Counted from the first letter of the stretch, positions 45,813 to 55,407 are shown. The stretch is DNA of 64,000 nucleotides from Oceanobacter sp. (GCA_002733645.1 NVWL01000014.1:1-64000), one strand, 5' to 3'. A program made the numbers and translations. The notes: a model not told the origin generated them from the sequence alone.

Positions 45813-45876
45813 CAATTCCTAATGTTGGCCCTCCCTTTGCAATATACCGAATAACCTATGAACGCAGGATTCCGGT

Positions 45877-47295
45877 ATGAACTCGACGGGAACAACCAAT
45901 CCACTGACATCACTGTTTATGTCGCTGGGTGGCACTCTAGATTTAAAAGACCTTGACCTCAGTACTGATGCGGCTTCTGGTCTATCTGATTTCTCTGATG
46001 TATTAAAAAACTTAGTGCCACCTTTTGGTGACGGCGGGCTAATGTCTCAAGCGAAATTAGGGGATGCGGGGCTAGAAAGTGGAGAAACTTTGCCGCTAAC
46101 TTTACCGCCCGCTTTGCCGCTAACCTTACCGTTAGGAGCATTTTCAGAGGGCGACGCAACCTTAAGTGATGCGTTCGCTAACTCAGTAAGAGCGGATGAG
46201 TTAATACAGCAAATAGAATCGCCGTTATCCGTCGCTGTTAATCTCGCACCGAATCCCCCTAAAGTCGTGTCAGGTATCGATAAAACTCAATTAGGAGAGA
46301 CGCTTCCCACGAATGGGCTAGCACTTGAGGAGGAAGCACTTTCCGCATCGCTAGACGCTAGCAGTACTATTAATCTAGACCAAAGCGTCGTGCCGCCTGT
46401 GACTCAATCGTTATCAAATGCTGTTGCCGCAAGCCCTTCACTCTCTTCATCCTTACCAAATAATGGCTCGGGGTCTTTGTCTCAGCGTGCGACTGGTCGT
46501 ACGACATCAGAGGCTCTAGCGTCGGGCTCCGGTTTGTCTTCTGAAAGTAGCATCAATGATCTTACTGAGGAGGGACTGATTGAAGATTTTCGTCCGGTAA
46601 CGCTGGATGCTGATAATCCGATGTCAGACAAGCTCATGTCAGAGAATGGCGTACGCTCTCCGCAAACCGGACCTGCATCATTATTTAATAGTTTGATGCT
46701 CGACACACCGGTGTCGGGGACTAAAACTGCGGATGTTACGTTGGCGGCAATGACCGCAGATGCAGCACAGGCATCCACTAGTGTGGAGTCTGATGCGTAT
46801 GAAGGCATCGACTTGCAAGCTGATGAAACCTTAGAGCAAAAATTACAAACCCAACTGCGCGAGCGCCTGGAGTTTGGCCAAGATAAAAAAGAATGGGGTG
46901 GGGCATTAGGCGCTCGGTTAATGACAATGGTGGCTGATGATATTCAGCAGGCACGAATCCAGTTAGATCCCCCAGAGCTGGGTAGCCTAGAAATTAAAAT
47001 GCAGATAAGTCAGGATCAAGCGAGTGTGCAGGTCACCGCTCAAAACGTACAGGTAAAAGATGTGCTTGATGCCAGTGCGCAGCGTTTGCGAGATGCGATG
47101 AATGCTCAAGGTATCGAATTGGCAGAGTTTAGTGTGAGTACTAACGCCGACACTGAGCAGCAAAGTGGCCAGCAAGGTGAGTCTGAGCAAGAGTCATTTG
47201 CTGGGACTGACGACGACTGGCAAGATTCCGACGATTCCAATATCAATACACACGAGATAGCGGCGTCAAATTCACTTCTTGATACCTTCGCGTAA
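45877..47295 (+). CDS. fliK: flagellar hook-length control protein FliK
   Basis: Secreted molecular ruler that ends hook growth and switches export specificity through FlhB. The 472-residue protein has a long low-complexity N-terminal part rich in Ser, Leu and Pro (short GETLPLTLPPALPLTLPL runs) and a conserved C-terminal domain (about 345-420) with RIQLDPPELGSLEIKMQISQDQASVQV and LRDAMNAQGIELAEFSVS. The Glu/Gln/Asp-rich tail is normal. Preceded by AGGA seven bases from the ATG. It ends before a strong terminator, separating it from fliL. Confidence 0.93.
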   Translation: MNSTGTTNPLTSLFMSLGGTLDLKDLDLSTDAASGLSDFSDVLKNLVPPFGDGGLMSQAKLGDAGLESGETLPLTLPPALPLTLPLGAFSEGDATLSDAFANSVRADELIQQIESPLSVAVNLAPNPPKVVSGIDKTQLGETLPTNGLALEEEALSASLDASSTINLDQSVVPPVTQSLSNAVAASPSLSSSLPNNGSGSLSQRATGRTTSEALASGSGLSSESSINDLTEEGLIEDFRPVTLDADNPMSDKLMSENGVRSPQTGPASLFNSLMLDTPVSGTKTADVTLAAMTADAAQASTSVESDAYEGIDLQADETLEQKLQTQLRERLEFGQDKKEWGGALGARLMTMVADDIQQARIQLDPPELGSLEIKMQISQDQASVQVTAQNVQVKDVLDASAQRLRDAMNAQGIELAEFSVSTNADTEQQSGQQGESEQESFAGTDDDWQDSDDSNINTHEIAASNSLLDTFA

Positions 47296-47315
47296 TTCTT
47301 CTTACGTCATAAAAA

Positions 47316-47337
47316 CTGCCGTCAACTCTGACGGCAG
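47316..47337 (-). terminator. hairpin with T-run on the reverse strand after fliK
   Basis: CTGCCGTC-AACTCT-GACGGCAG stem of 8 bp, 20 bp after the fliK stop. On the minus strand it is followed by TTTTT, so it would stop antisense transcription; in the forward direction it lacks a T-run. Confidence 0.5.
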
Positions 47338-47362
47338 CTCTCTCAGAACCTTCTAAACTTGA

Positions 47363-47394
47363 GGCACAGTAAAATTTTACTGTGCCATTTTTTT
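47363..47394 (+). terminator. rho-independent terminator after fliK
   Basis: GGCACAGTAAAA joined directly to TTTTACTGTGCC is a perfect 24-bp palindrome, followed by ATTTTTTT. It ends 13 bp before the fliL sigma-54 promoter, so read-through from the fliK unit is blocked and fliL starts afresh. Confidence 0.9.
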
Positions 47395-47406
47395 GGCGAA
47401 AAAACG

Positions 47407-47422
47407 TGGCACAACCTTTGCA
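47407..47422 (+). promoter_or_regulatory. sigma-54 promoter of the fliL operon
   Basis: TGGCACAACCTTTGCA: consensus -24 TGGCAC and -12 TTGCA with exact spacing, 31 bp before fliL. It is the strongest sigma-54 match in the window and should drive fliLMNOPQR-flhB. Confidence 0.92.
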
Positions 47423-47453
47423 GAATTGACTAACAGAGTGGAGATAGGTCGTT

Positions 47454-47990
47454 ATGGCTAAAGAACAGGATTTAAAACTAGAAGGTGAAGGTGCCGCTGC
47501 GGAAGAAGAGCAAAGTGGTGGTGGCAAAAAAAAGCTCATCATTATTATTCTCCTTGTGCTTGTCGTGCTGGGCGCGGGTGGTGGTGCAGCAGCCTTCTTT
47601 CTTTTAGGAGGGGACGATGAAGCAGTCTCTGACGAAGACGTGGTTGAGGAAGTCATCGAAGAGCCAGAAATTCCCGCTCAATATATTAAATTGAAACCAG
47701 AATTTGTCATTAGTTTTCAGGTGGGAACGCGTCAACGTTTTGTACAAACAAGTATCGAAATCATGACGCGGCAACAGTCTATTGTGGATGCTTTAGAGCT
47801 GCATGAACCTATGATCCGTAACGAAGTCATTCGCATTATTAGCAGCCAAGACTTTACCGCGTTACGTACCGGAGAAGGACGATTGTCACTGCAAGAATCG
47901 TTAAAAGAAGCACTGGTAGAAATTATGCAAACCGAAGCTGGCTCCGAGGGTATCGAAGCTGTGTTGTTCACTAATTTTGTAATGCAGTAG
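47454..47990 (+). CDS. fliL: flagellar basal body-associated protein FliL
   Basis: Inner-membrane protein that surrounds stators and supports torque. The 178-residue protein has a charged Gly/Glu-rich cytoplasmic head, one transmembrane helix (about 26-50, IIIILLVLVVLGAGGGAAAFFLL), and a periplasmic stomatin-like domain (QYIKLKPEFVISFQVGTRQRFVQTSIEIMTR) ending in FTNFVMQ. Normal length. First gene of its operon. Confidence 0.95.
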   Translation: MAKEQDLKLEGEGAAAEEEQSGGGKKKLIIIILLVLVVLGAGGGAAAFFLLGGDDEAVSDEDVVEEVIEEPEIPAQYIKLKPEFVISFQVGTRQRFVQTSIEIMTRQQSIVDALELHEPMIRNEVIRIISSQDFTALRTGEGRLSLQESLKEALVEIMQTEAGSEGIEAVLFTNFVMQ

Positions 47991-47999
47991 GGGCTATTT

Positions 48000-48968
48000 G
48001 TGCAGGATTTACTGTCGCAAGACGAAATTGATGCCTTATTGCATGGCGTCGACGACGGTGATATTGGCCCGGAAGAAGAGGTCGATTCTACCGGCGTAAA
48101 AGCGTACGACTTAAGCAGTAATGATCGAATCGTCCGTGGGCGCATGCCGACGCTGGAGATGATCAACGAACGTTTTGCGCGGTACACCCGCATCAGTATG
48201 TTCAACTTTTTACGTCGCAGCGCCGATGTTGCGTCTGGCGGTGTACAGATCATGAAGTTTGGTGAGTACATACATACCTTGTATGTGCCCACGAGTTTGA
48301 ACTTAGTCAAAATGCGGCCGTTACGCGGTACGGCATTATTTATTTTAGATGCAAAATTAGTATTTAAGTTAGTTGATAATTTTTTTGGTGGTGATGGGCG
48401 ACATGCAAAAATTGAAGGTCGTGAATTTACGCCAACCGAAGTGCGCGTGGTGCAGTTAATTCTGACTCAAGTGTTTGAAGACATGATGGAAGCATGGTCT
48501 CCGGTATTACCGATTGAGTTTGAATATGTAGGCTCTGAAGTCAACCCAGCCATGGCAAACATTGTTAGCCCAAGTGAAGTTGTCGTCGTCAGTACCTTTA
48601 ACATTGAACTTGATGGCGGCGGCGGTGACCTTCATTTAACGATTCCGTATTCCATGATCGAGCCAGTACGTGAAGTGCTCGATGCCGGTGTTCAGAGTGA
48701 CGTAGATGATGTGGATGAGCGCTGGCAGCAATCGTTACGCGAAGACATCCTAGATGCAAAAGTCGATATTCACGGCACATTAGTAGAACGAGACATAAAA
48801 CTGCGTGAAGTAGCTGCGTTGAAAGAAGGGGATGTTATTCCCATCGAACTGCCAGATAACTTTGTGCTGGAAGCAAACGGTATTCCTGTCTTTAACGGGA
48901 AAATGGGTATCTCAAATAATAATTTGGCGGTGAAAATCATCGAGCAAATTAAAACTAAAAGGCGCTAA
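48000..48968 (+). CDS. fliM: flagellar motor switch protein FliM
   Basis: C-ring protein that receives CheY-P and sets rotation direction, 322 residues. The N-terminal CheY-binding peptide LLSQDEIDALLHG is intact, followed by the middle domain (NERFARYTRISMFNFLRR; GGDGRHAKIEGREFTPTE) and a FliN-like C-terminal domain. The start is GTG (48000) with AGGGG upstream. The conserved peptide opens directly at residue 2, which confirms this start. Confidence 0.97.
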   Translation: MQDLLSQDEIDALLHGVDDGDIGPEEEVDSTGVKAYDLSSNDRIVRGRMPTLEMINERFARYTRISMFNFLRRSADVASGGVQIMKFGEYIHTLYVPTSLNLVKMRPLRGTALFILDAKLVFKLVDNFFGGDGRHAKIEGREFTPTEVRVVQLILTQVFEDMMEAWSPVLPIEFEYVGSEVNPAMANIVSPSEVVVVSTFNIELDGGGGDLHLTIPYSMIEPVREVLDAGVQSDVDDVDERWQQSLREDILDAKVDIHGTLVERDIKLREVAALKEGDVIPIELPDNFVLEANGIPVFNGKMGISNNNLAVKIIEQIKTKRR

Positions 48969-48979
48969 CGGAGTCCGTT

Positions 48980-49519
48980 ATGAGTGATGAAAAGGATCAG
49001 GATCAGTCTCCGGAAGAAGAGCTAGATCCACAAAAATTGGCTGATGAAGTGGCCAATGGCATGTTAGATGCGGAAGAGTCAGATTCGGCAAGTGATGAGG
49101 GCGAGGGAGCTGCGGATGGCGATGATCAGGATCTCGCTGATGAGTGGGCTGCGGCCATGGAAGAATCTGGTGACGGTGATACAGAGCCCGAGGATGATGT
49201 GCGCCAAGTGGAGCTTGATCAGCTTAAAGATGAAAGCAAGCCGTTATCGGCGGATGACCATCCAGAACTTGATGTCATTCTCGATATACCCGTGCGCATA
49301 TCGATGGAAGTCGGTGCAACCAAAATCCCAATTCGTAATTTATTGCAGTTGAATCAAGGTTCGGTTGTTGAATTAGATCGTTTGGCGGGTGAACCACTGG
49401 ATGTTTTAGTTAACGGAACATTAATTGCGCATGGCGAAGTGGTCATGGTCAACGATAAATTCGGTATTCGTCTAACGGATGTGGTAAGCCAAAGTGAACG
49501 TATTCAGCGCTTGCGCTAA
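48980..49519 (+). CDS. fliN: flagellar motor switch protein FliN
   Basis: C-ring base protein and export docking site. The 179-residue protein has a long acidic N-terminal half (about 1-95, mostly Asp/Glu/Ser) and the conserved SpoA domain (LDVILDIPVRISMEVGATKIPIRNLLQLNQGSVVELDRLAGEPLDVLVNGTLIAHGEVV, about 98-165). It is longer than the usual 110-155 because of the acidic region, a trait shared with Pseudomonas-type FliN. The end overlaps fliO by 26 bp. Confidence 0.96.
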   Translation: MSDEKDQDQSPEEELDPQKLADEVANGMLDAEESDSASDEGEGAADGDDQDLADEWAAAMEESGDGDTEPEDDVRQVELDQLKDESKPLSADDHPELDVILDIPVRISMEVGATKIPIRNLLQLNQGSVVELDRLAGEPLDVLVNGTLIAHGEVVMVNDKFGIRLTDVVSQSERIQRLR

Positions 49520-49913
49520 GGCGCTCATACTTCTTCTGCCTGCTTTTGTTCAGGCAGAAGAAACCGTTGCTGTTGCTGCACCAACGTTACAAACAGACCC
49601 CATGGGTAGTGCAGGAAAGGTCGCTGCGTTTTTGGTACTGATTCTGGCATTAATATTTGGTTTAGCGTGGCTGGTCAATAAAACCAGAGCCGGTCACATG
49701 ACGGGCAATGGTAAGCAACTGCAGATGTTGGCGGTATTGCCTTTAGGTACCAAAGAAAAAATTGCCATTATTCAAGCCGGTGATCAGCAACTTGTGATTG
49801 GTATTACTCCGCAGCAAATAACAACACTTTCTGTATTAGATACTCCAATCTCTGTTGAGCAAAACTCACCGGCCAGCTTTTCTGAAATACTTAAAATGGC
49901 GGCCAAGCGATGA
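49494..49913 (+). CDS. fliO: flagellar export assembly protein FliO
   Basis: Membrane protein that helps FliP fold and oligomerise. The 139-residue product has an N-terminal hydrophobic signal (residues 5-21), a transmembrane helix (about 43-62, [19 protein letters not shown]) and the cytoplasmic FliO domain ([30 protein letters not shown]). The start is GTG at 49494, inside fliN, implying translational coupling. The stop overlaps the fliP start. Confidence 0.88.
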   Translation: MNVFSACAKALILLLPAFVQAEETVAVAAPTLQTDPMGSAGKVAAFLVLILALIFGLAWLVNKTRAGHMTGNGKQLQMLAVLPLGTKEKIAIIQAGDQQLVIGITPQQITTLSVLDTPISVEQNSPASFSEILKMAAKR

Positions 49914-50746
49914 TGTTTATTCAACGTATATTGGTGCTTATTTTAACTTGTTTGCCATTATTCGTGATGGCTGCTGATCCGGTGGTGGGAAATAGTGTTA
50001 GTAATAACACCAGCAGTCTTGTACCTAATGTACCGATAGGTGCGGCCTCAGTGACGGCACCTGGTTATTTAGGGGTGCCAGCGGTTGTGTATAAAACTAC
50101 CGATAGTGGCGGCGAGTACACAGTAACGATTCAAATACTTGCTCTCATGACCATGCTGTCGATATTACCGTCGCTGCTGATCATGATGACATCATTTACT
50201 CGGATTATTGTTGTGCTGGCAATCCTTCGACAGGCGATTGGTTTGCAGCAAACACCATCGAATCAGGTGCTCTTAGGGTTAGCATTATTCTTGACCTTAT
50301 TCATTATGATGCCGGTATTTCGTGTGGTAAACGCCGACGCGATACAGCCGTACTTAGCAGAAGAAATTACGCCACAGGTTGCCCTTGAACGTGCCATCGT
50401 GCCAGTGCATGAATTTATGCTGGCGCAAACTCGTGAAACCGATCTTAATTTATTTGTACGTATCAGTGGTCGCACCGACATCACCAGCGCTGCAGAAACT
50501 CCAATTCACATTTTAATTCCGGCATTTATCACCAGTGAATTAAAAACCGCCTTTCAAATAGGGTTCCTTATATTTATTCCTTTTTTGATTATTGACTTAG
50601 TGGTCGCCAGTATTTTGATGGCCATGGGTATGATGATGTTGTCACCCATTATTATTTCTCTGCCTTTTAAAATCATGCTGTTTGTACTGATTGATGGCTG
50701 GGCTTTGATAATGGGCACGTTGGCCAATAGCTTTGGCACTGTTTAA
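49910..50746 (+). CDS. fliP: flagellar export gate protein FliP
   Basis: Core channel subunit of the flagellar export gate, 278 residues. Signal peptide (residues 1-22), a short periplasmic lead rich in Asn/Ser, then four membrane helices with the conserved [50 protein letters not shown] block and the C-terminal [29 protein letters not shown] region (both seen in full). The ATG overlaps the fliO stop; a second ATG three bases later is equally good. Confidence 0.96.
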   Translation: MMFIQRILVLILTCLPLFVMAADPVVGNSVSNNTSSLVPNVPIGAASVTAPGYLGVPAVVYKTTDSGGEYTVTIQILALMTMLSILPSLLIMMTSFTRIIVVLAILRQAIGLQQTPSNQVLLGLALFLTLFIMMPVFRVVNADAIQPYLAEEITPQVALERAIVPVHEFMLAQTRETDLNLFVRISGRTDITSAAETPIHILIPAFITSELKTAFQIGFLIFIPFLIIDLVVASILMAMGMMMLSPIIISLPFKIMLFVLIDGWALIMGTLANSFGTV

Positions 50747-50788
50747 GTCGCGGTATCCTAAGTACTCTAAAAGTGGGGGAGATGAATA

Positions 50789-51058
50789 ATGACGGAAGCA
50801 ATGGTTGGCGATATATTTTCGAATGCTTTGTACCTCGTATTGTCCGTGGTCGTGATTATTATTGTTCCTAGTTTGGTGATTGGTTTAGCCGTGAGTACCT
50901 TTCAGGCGGCAACACAAATTAACGAACAAACATTGAGTTTCTTACCACGTCTCGTGGTAACGCTGCTGGCCATTATTATGTTTGGCCCATGGGCTGTCGG
51001 TGCATTAATGGATTACACCCGTGACATATACACCAACATTCCTTTTTTAATCGGGTGA
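50789..51058 (+). CDS. fliQ: flagellar export gate protein FliQ
   Basis: Two-helix gate subunit of 89 residues, normal length. The first helix (about 15-40) and the second (about 52-74) flank the conserved FQAATQINEQTLSFLPR loop that joins FliQ copies around the FliPR channel. GGGGGAG lies upstream. Confidence 0.96.
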   Translation: MTEAMVGDIFSNALYLVLSVVVIIIVPSLVIGLAVSTFQAATQINEQTLSFLPRLVVTLLAIIMFGPWAVGALMDYTRDIYTNIPFLIG

Positions 51059-51061
51059 TGT

Positions 51062-51838
51062 GTGTTTGAGATTGAAGCACTGGATGTTAGTCATTGGATT
51101 ACGCGTTATATCTACCCTTTCGCGCGTATCAGTGGCTTACTGATGGTGATGCCATTAATAGGCACGCGCATGGTGTCGCAACGTATCCGTTTATTGCTTG
51201 CAGTGGCTATTACTTTTATTGTTGTTCCTATTTTACCGCCTATTCCTCATGTTGAAGCCATCTCCTTAGCGTCATTTATTATTGTGCTTCAGCAATTATT
51301 AATCGGCATTGTTATGGGGTTCGTGATTGAGCTACTGATGCAAGTGTTTGTGATTGCCGGGCAATTAATAGCCATGCAAACCGGTTTAGGGATCGCGACC
51401 ACGGTTGATCCTAGCCAAGGTGCCTCGGTGGTGGTTATTTCACAGTGGTTTCTGTTTATGGTCAGTTTGGTTTTTCTGGCTTTAAACGGACACTTGGTCG
51501 CCATTGAAATTTTAGTCGATAGCTTTCGAACATTGCCCATAGGGTTTGAAAGCTTTTCGGTCAATCAATTCAGCTCTATTGTTCTGTGGAGTGGATGGAT
51601 GCTGGCGGCGGCGGTTGTCATTTCATTACCTGCGATGGCAGCACTCTTAATTGTTAACTTAGCGTTTGGTGTGATGACTCGTGCTGCACCGCAGTTAAAT
51701 ATTTTTGCACTGGGTTTTCCCGTCACCATGATTGTGGGCCTGCTGATTATGTGGCTAAACATTGATGAAATGGCGAGAAGTTTTCCTCGCTATATGGACA
51801 CTCTGTTTGAGTTTCTAAAAAAACTCGTGGTGATGTAA
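51062..51838 (+). CDS. fliR: flagellar export gate protein FliR
   Basis: Polytopic gate protein of 258 residues that completes the FliPQR channel. Conserved segments are YPFARISGLLMVMPLIGTRMVSQRIRLLLAVAITF, FQ-like loop MQTGLGIATTVDPSQGASV and LNIFALGFPVTMIVGLLIMWL. Start is GTG at 51062, 3 bp after fliQ. It is followed by flhB after 13 bp. Confidence 0.95.
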   Translation: MFEIEALDVSHWITRYIYPFARISGLLMVMPLIGTRMVSQRIRLLLAVAITFIVVPILPPIPHVEAISLASFIIVLQQLLIGIVMGFVIELLMQVFVIAGQLIAMQTGLGIATTVDPSQGASVVVISQWFLFMVSLVFLALNGHLVAIEILVDSFRTLPIGFESFSVNQFSSIVLWSGWMLAAAVVISLPAMAALLIVNLAFGVMTRAAPQLNIFALGFPVTMIVGLLIMWLNIDEMARSFPRYMDTLFEFLKKLVVM

Positions 51839-51851
51839 GGGGGCTTCAGCG

Positions 51852-53000
51852 ATGGCAGATCAAGACAGCAGTCAGGAAAAAACCGAAGAACCCACCGCCC
51901 GACGATTACAAAAAGGGCGAGATGAAGGCCAGGTTCCGCGATCAAAAGAACTGGGAACCACCTTAGTTTTAGTCTTAGGGGCAATCGGTTTAATGGTGTT
52001 CGGTCCTTTTATGAGCGATCGTGTGTCTGGCATTGCTAAAAATAGCTTTTCATTCAATCGTGAAACGGCTTTTGATACTGGCATGATGTCGTCGTATCTT
52101 AATGCCGCTGCACTAGAAGCGGCTATCACTTTAATTCCGTGGTTAACACTGGTGGTAATTGCAGCTTTTGCTGCGCCTTTGCTGGTGGGTGGGTGGTTAT
52201 TTTCGACAAAAGCCATCGCGCCAAAACTTGATCGTTTGAATCCATTAAGCGGTTTAAAGCGCATGTTCTCAATGAACTCTTTAGTTGAGTTGATTAAAGC
52301 ATGGGCAAAAGTGTTGGTGGTGGGGTTTGTTGGCTGGTCCGTGCTGGTGTACTTTTTTCAAGACGCTATGCGCATGCAAGACGAACCGATAGAAAATGCG
52401 ATTGCGCATACGATTCATATTGTTTTATGGAGTGTTTTGCTGCTTTGCGCATCGACGGCCTTGATTGCGATTGTTGATGTGCCTTGGCAGATATACAGCT
52501 TCACCAAAAAAATGCGCATGTCGATGCAAGAAATTAAAGACGAATACAAAGAGACAGAAGGCAAGCCGGAAGTTAAAAGTAGGATTCGTCAGTTACAAAG
52601 AGAAATGGCCCAGCGCAGAATGATGGGAGATGTTCCTGAGGCGGATGTAGTGATCACTAACCCGACTCACTATTCGGTTGCACTTAAGTATCAGGCGGAT
52701 GCAATGGGGGCGCCGATTATGGTGGCGAAGGGGTCGGATGAAGTGGCCTTGAAAATCAGAGAAATAGCGAAAGAACATAACGTTCCACGTATGCAGGCAC
52801 CGCCTTTAGCGCGTGCACTCTATACCCATGCCACTGTGGGTGATGAAATTCCTGAAGGGTTATACATCGCCGTCGCTCAAGTATTGGCGTACATCTATCA
52901 AATGGATCAGTTTGTTAAAGGCAATGGGCCTAAACCTGAGCGTAAACCAAGCATGCCGATTCCACGTGATTTACGTGTCGATCCTGACCCTGTTTCTTAG
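51852..53000 (+). CDS. flhB: flagellar export switch protein FlhB
   Basis: Substrate-specificity switch of the export apparatus, 382 residues. N-terminal cytoplasmic segment (EKTEEPTARRLQKGRDEGQVPRSKEL), four membrane helices, and a cytoplasmic domain with the autocleavage motif NPTHYSVALKY near residue 270. Cleavage between Asn and Pro, triggered by FliK, allows filament export. All key residues are present. Last gene of the fliL unit; flhA follows after a 190-bp gap. Confidence 0.97.
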   Translation: MADQDSSQEKTEEPTARRLQKGRDEGQVPRSKELGTTLVLVLGAIGLMVFGPFMSDRVSGIAKNSFSFNRETAFDTGMMSSYLNAAALEAAITLIPWLTLVVIAAFAAPLLVGGWLFSTKAIAPKLDRLNPLSGLKRMFSMNSLVELIKAWAKVLVVGFVGWSVLVYFFQDAMRMQDEPIENAIAHTIHIVLWSVLLLCASTALIAIVDVPWQIYSFTKKMRMSMQEIKDEYKETEGKPEVKSRIRQLQREMAQRRMMGDVPEADVVITNPTHYSVALKYQADAMGAPIMVAKGSDEVALKIREIAKEHNVPRMQAPPLARALYTHATVGDEIPEGLYIAVAQVLAYIYQMDQFVKGNGPKPERKPSMPIPRDLRVDPDPVS

Positions 53001-53135
53001 TAGTCAGCTCCTTAGTAATCCGCTCCTGAGCAAGCTGAGACTTGGCAGCCTTGGCAACTAACATTGGTGATACCCTCGGCAACTCCCCACATAATATCTA
53101 ACTTTCATTTTTATTTTTTCGGGTTTTGGTAAAAA

Positions 53136-53151
53136 CGGAATACTTCTTGCG
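53136..53151 (+). promoter_or_regulatory. weak sigma-54 promoter candidate upstream of flhA
   Basis: CGGAATACTTCTTGCG keeps GG and TTGC with exact 10-nt spacing but lacks the -24 CAC. It lies 40 bp before flhA in the only sizable gap between flhB and flhA. Pseudomonas flhA has its own FleQ-dependent sigma-54 start, so a promoter here is expected. Confidence 0.45.
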
Positions 53152-53190
53152 ATACAGGTCACAGTAAACAATTTTTTGACGGGTGACTTA

Positions 53191-55407
53191 ATGGCAGCGG
53201 CAACAGGCAGTAGTAATGTCGTCGGACAGTTAAAGAGCGGTGCTTCGCTCATACTGAATGGTAACGTGGGCATACCTGTCATGGTGCTCGTGCTACTTGG
53301 CATGATGACCTTGCCGCTACCACCATTTTTGCTGGATACATTTTTCACCTTCAATATCGCCTTATCTATTGTTGTGCTTTTGGTGAGCGTTTACTCAAAA
53401 CGTCCACTGGATTTTGCTATTTTTCCAACCATTCTCTTAATCGCTACTTTATTGCGCCTTGCCTTGAACGTAGCCTCAACCCGAGTGGTTTTATTGTACG
53501 GTCACGAAGGTGGTGACTCGGCAGGTAAAGTCATCGAGGCGTTTGGTGAAGTGCTGATCGGCGGTAACTACGCCGTTGGTTTGGTTGTGTTTATGATTTT
53601 AATGATCATTAACTTTGTGGTCGTGACAAAAGGTGCCGGACGAGTATCGGAAGTGACCGCACGTTTCACCCTTGATGCCATGCCGGGTAAACAAATGGCC
53701 ATTGATGCGGATTTAAACGCGGGCCTGATCGACGCTGACCAAGCCAAACAACGCCGTAGCGATATTGCCGCTGAAGCCGATTTTTACGGCGCGATGGACG
53801 GTGCCAGTAAATTTGTAAAAGGCGATGCAGTCGCCGGTATTCTAATTCTAATTATTAACGTGGCCGGTGGTTTTGCTATTGGCATGGCACAGCATAACCT
53901 GACTTTTGGTGATGCCGTGTCAGCGTACACCTTACTGGCGATTGGTGATGGCTTGGTAGCGCAGATACCGTCATTACTATTATCAACCGCCACAGCGATT
54001 ATGGTGACGCGTAATGGCGGCGAAGAAGACATGGGGCAGCAAGTGTTTGGTCAAATGTTTGCGTCGTCTCGGGCGTTAATGATTTCTGCGGGCTTGATGT
54101 TCATGATGGGGATTGTCCCGGGGATGCCGCACACCGTATTTTTGAGCGCGGCGATTATTTCTGCCGTGGCGGCTTACTATATTCATTGGAAAAAAGAAGG
54201 CGGCCAAATGGGGGATGCGATAGCCAAGCGCGTCGGGTATACCTCGCCAAGCCAAGCCAAGCTCGACGCAGAAAAAGGGACTGCAACGTCTAATGCGCTT
54301 GCTGCCCCTAAAGAAAAAGCCGCCGAAGCCATGAAGCAGCTCGAAGTGAAAGAGTTGGGTTGGGATGACGTCGAACCCGTTGATCGTGTAGGTCTTGAGG
54401 TGGGTTATCGTTTGATTCCCTTGGTGGATAAAAACCAAGGCGGGCAGTTACTCAATCGCATTAAAGGGGTTCGTCGAAAGTTATCCCAAGAGTTGGGTTT
54501 TTTAATCCCATCGGTACACATTCGCGACAACCTCGATTTACTGCCTAATCAATACCGCATTACGTTAATGGGCGTCACCTTAGCTGAATCCGAAATTCAC
54601 CCCGAGCGTGAGTTGGCGATTAATCCTGGGCAAGTGTTTGGCAAAATTGATGGGATGGCAACCATTGATCCTGCATTTGGGATGGAAGCTTTTTGGATTA
54701 CCCCAGACCAAAAAGAACGCGCACAAACGCTAGGGTATACCGTGGTCGATGCCAGTACGGTCGTGGCGACTCACTTAAATCAAAAATTGCAGTACCACTC
54801 GCACGAGCTGCTTGGGCATGAAGATGCGCAGCACTTGGTGGATATGCTGGCAAAAACTTCGCCTAAGCTGGCTGAAGAGCTGGTGCCCAATAAAGTTTCT
54901 ATTAGCCAGTTATTAGCGGTCTTACAGAATCTGCTGCGTGAGCAAGTCCCGGTACGCGATTTGCGCTCAATCGCCGAGTCTTTGGCGAACTCTCCGGCAC
55001 AGAGTCAAGATATTGCCGCCTTGACTAGTTCTGCTCGTCTCTCTCTAGCCCGCATGATTACTCAGAATATCTTCGGAAACACCGATGAACTGCCGGTTAT
55101 GACCTTAGATCCAGGGCTGGAACAATTATTGCTGAAAACATTACAACAGAGCGCTCAACAAGGCGGGCAGGCCGGTTTGGTACTGGAACCTACCATGGCC
55201 GATACCTTGCAACGCTCACTAACCGAATCGGTTCAGGCGCAGGAAGCTGCCGGTCGCCCAGCAGTATTGCTAGTGACCTCCCAATTGCGTCCGAGTATGG
55301 CCCAGTTTGTGCGTAACAGTATTCCACAGTTACACGTACTGGCTTACCAGGAAGTACCGGATAACAAGAGTATTACGATCGTTGCCGCCGTAGGCGGGAA
55401 GTCGTAA
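53191..55407 (+). CDS. flhA: flagellar export gate protein FlhA
   Basis: Nonameric export gate and proton channel, 738 residues. Eight membrane helices occupy about 25-320, with the FHIPEP-family loop (MDGASKFVKGDAVAGILILIINVAGGFAIG) between them. The cytoplasmic docking domain (about 370-735) has DVEPVDRVGLEVGYRLIPLVD and the SVHIRDNLDLLPNQYRITLMGV block. ATG at 53191 is preferred over TTG at 53176 for its SD-like GGGTGA. Begins the flhA-flhF-fleN-fliA run, joined by short gaps. Confidence 0.96.
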   Translation: MAAATGSSNVVGQLKSGASLILNGNVGIPVMVLVLLGMMTLPLPPFLLDTFFTFNIALSIVVLLVSVYSKRPLDFAIFPTILLIATLLRLALNVASTRVVLLYGHEGGDSAGKVIEAFGEVLIGGNYAVGLVVFMILMIINFVVVTKGAGRVSEVTARFTLDAMPGKQMAIDADLNAGLIDADQAKQRRSDIAAEADFYGAMDGASKFVKGDAVAGILILIINVAGGFAIGMAQHNLTFGDAVSAYTLLAIGDGLVAQIPSLLLSTATAIMVTRNGGEEDMGQQVFGQMFASSRALMISAGLMFMMGIVPGMPHTVFLSAAIISAVAAYYIHWKKEGGQMGDAIAKRVGYTSPSQAKLDAEKGTATSNALAAPKEKAAEAMKQLEVKELGWDDVEPVDRVGLEVGYRLIPLVDKNQGGQLLNRIKGVRRKLSQELGFLIPSVHIRDNLDLLPNQYRITLMGVTLAESEIHPERELAINPGQVFGKIDGMATIDPAFGMEAFWITPDQKERAQTLGYTVVDASTVVATHLNQKLQYHSHELLGHEDAQHLVDMLAKTSPKLAEELVPNKVSISQLLAVLQNLLREQVPVRDLRSIAESLANSPAQSQDIAALTSSARLSLARMITQNIFGNTDELPVMTLDPGLEQLLLKTLQQSAQQGGQAGLVLEPTMADTLQRSLTESVQAQEAAGRPAVLLVTSQLRPSMAQFVRNSIPQLHVLAYQEVPDNKSITIVAAVGGKS

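Noticed and set aside
53041-53075. TTGGCAGCCTTGGCAACT as a sigma-54 promoter for flhA
   Set aside because: The -12 GC does not fall at the required spacing from GG.
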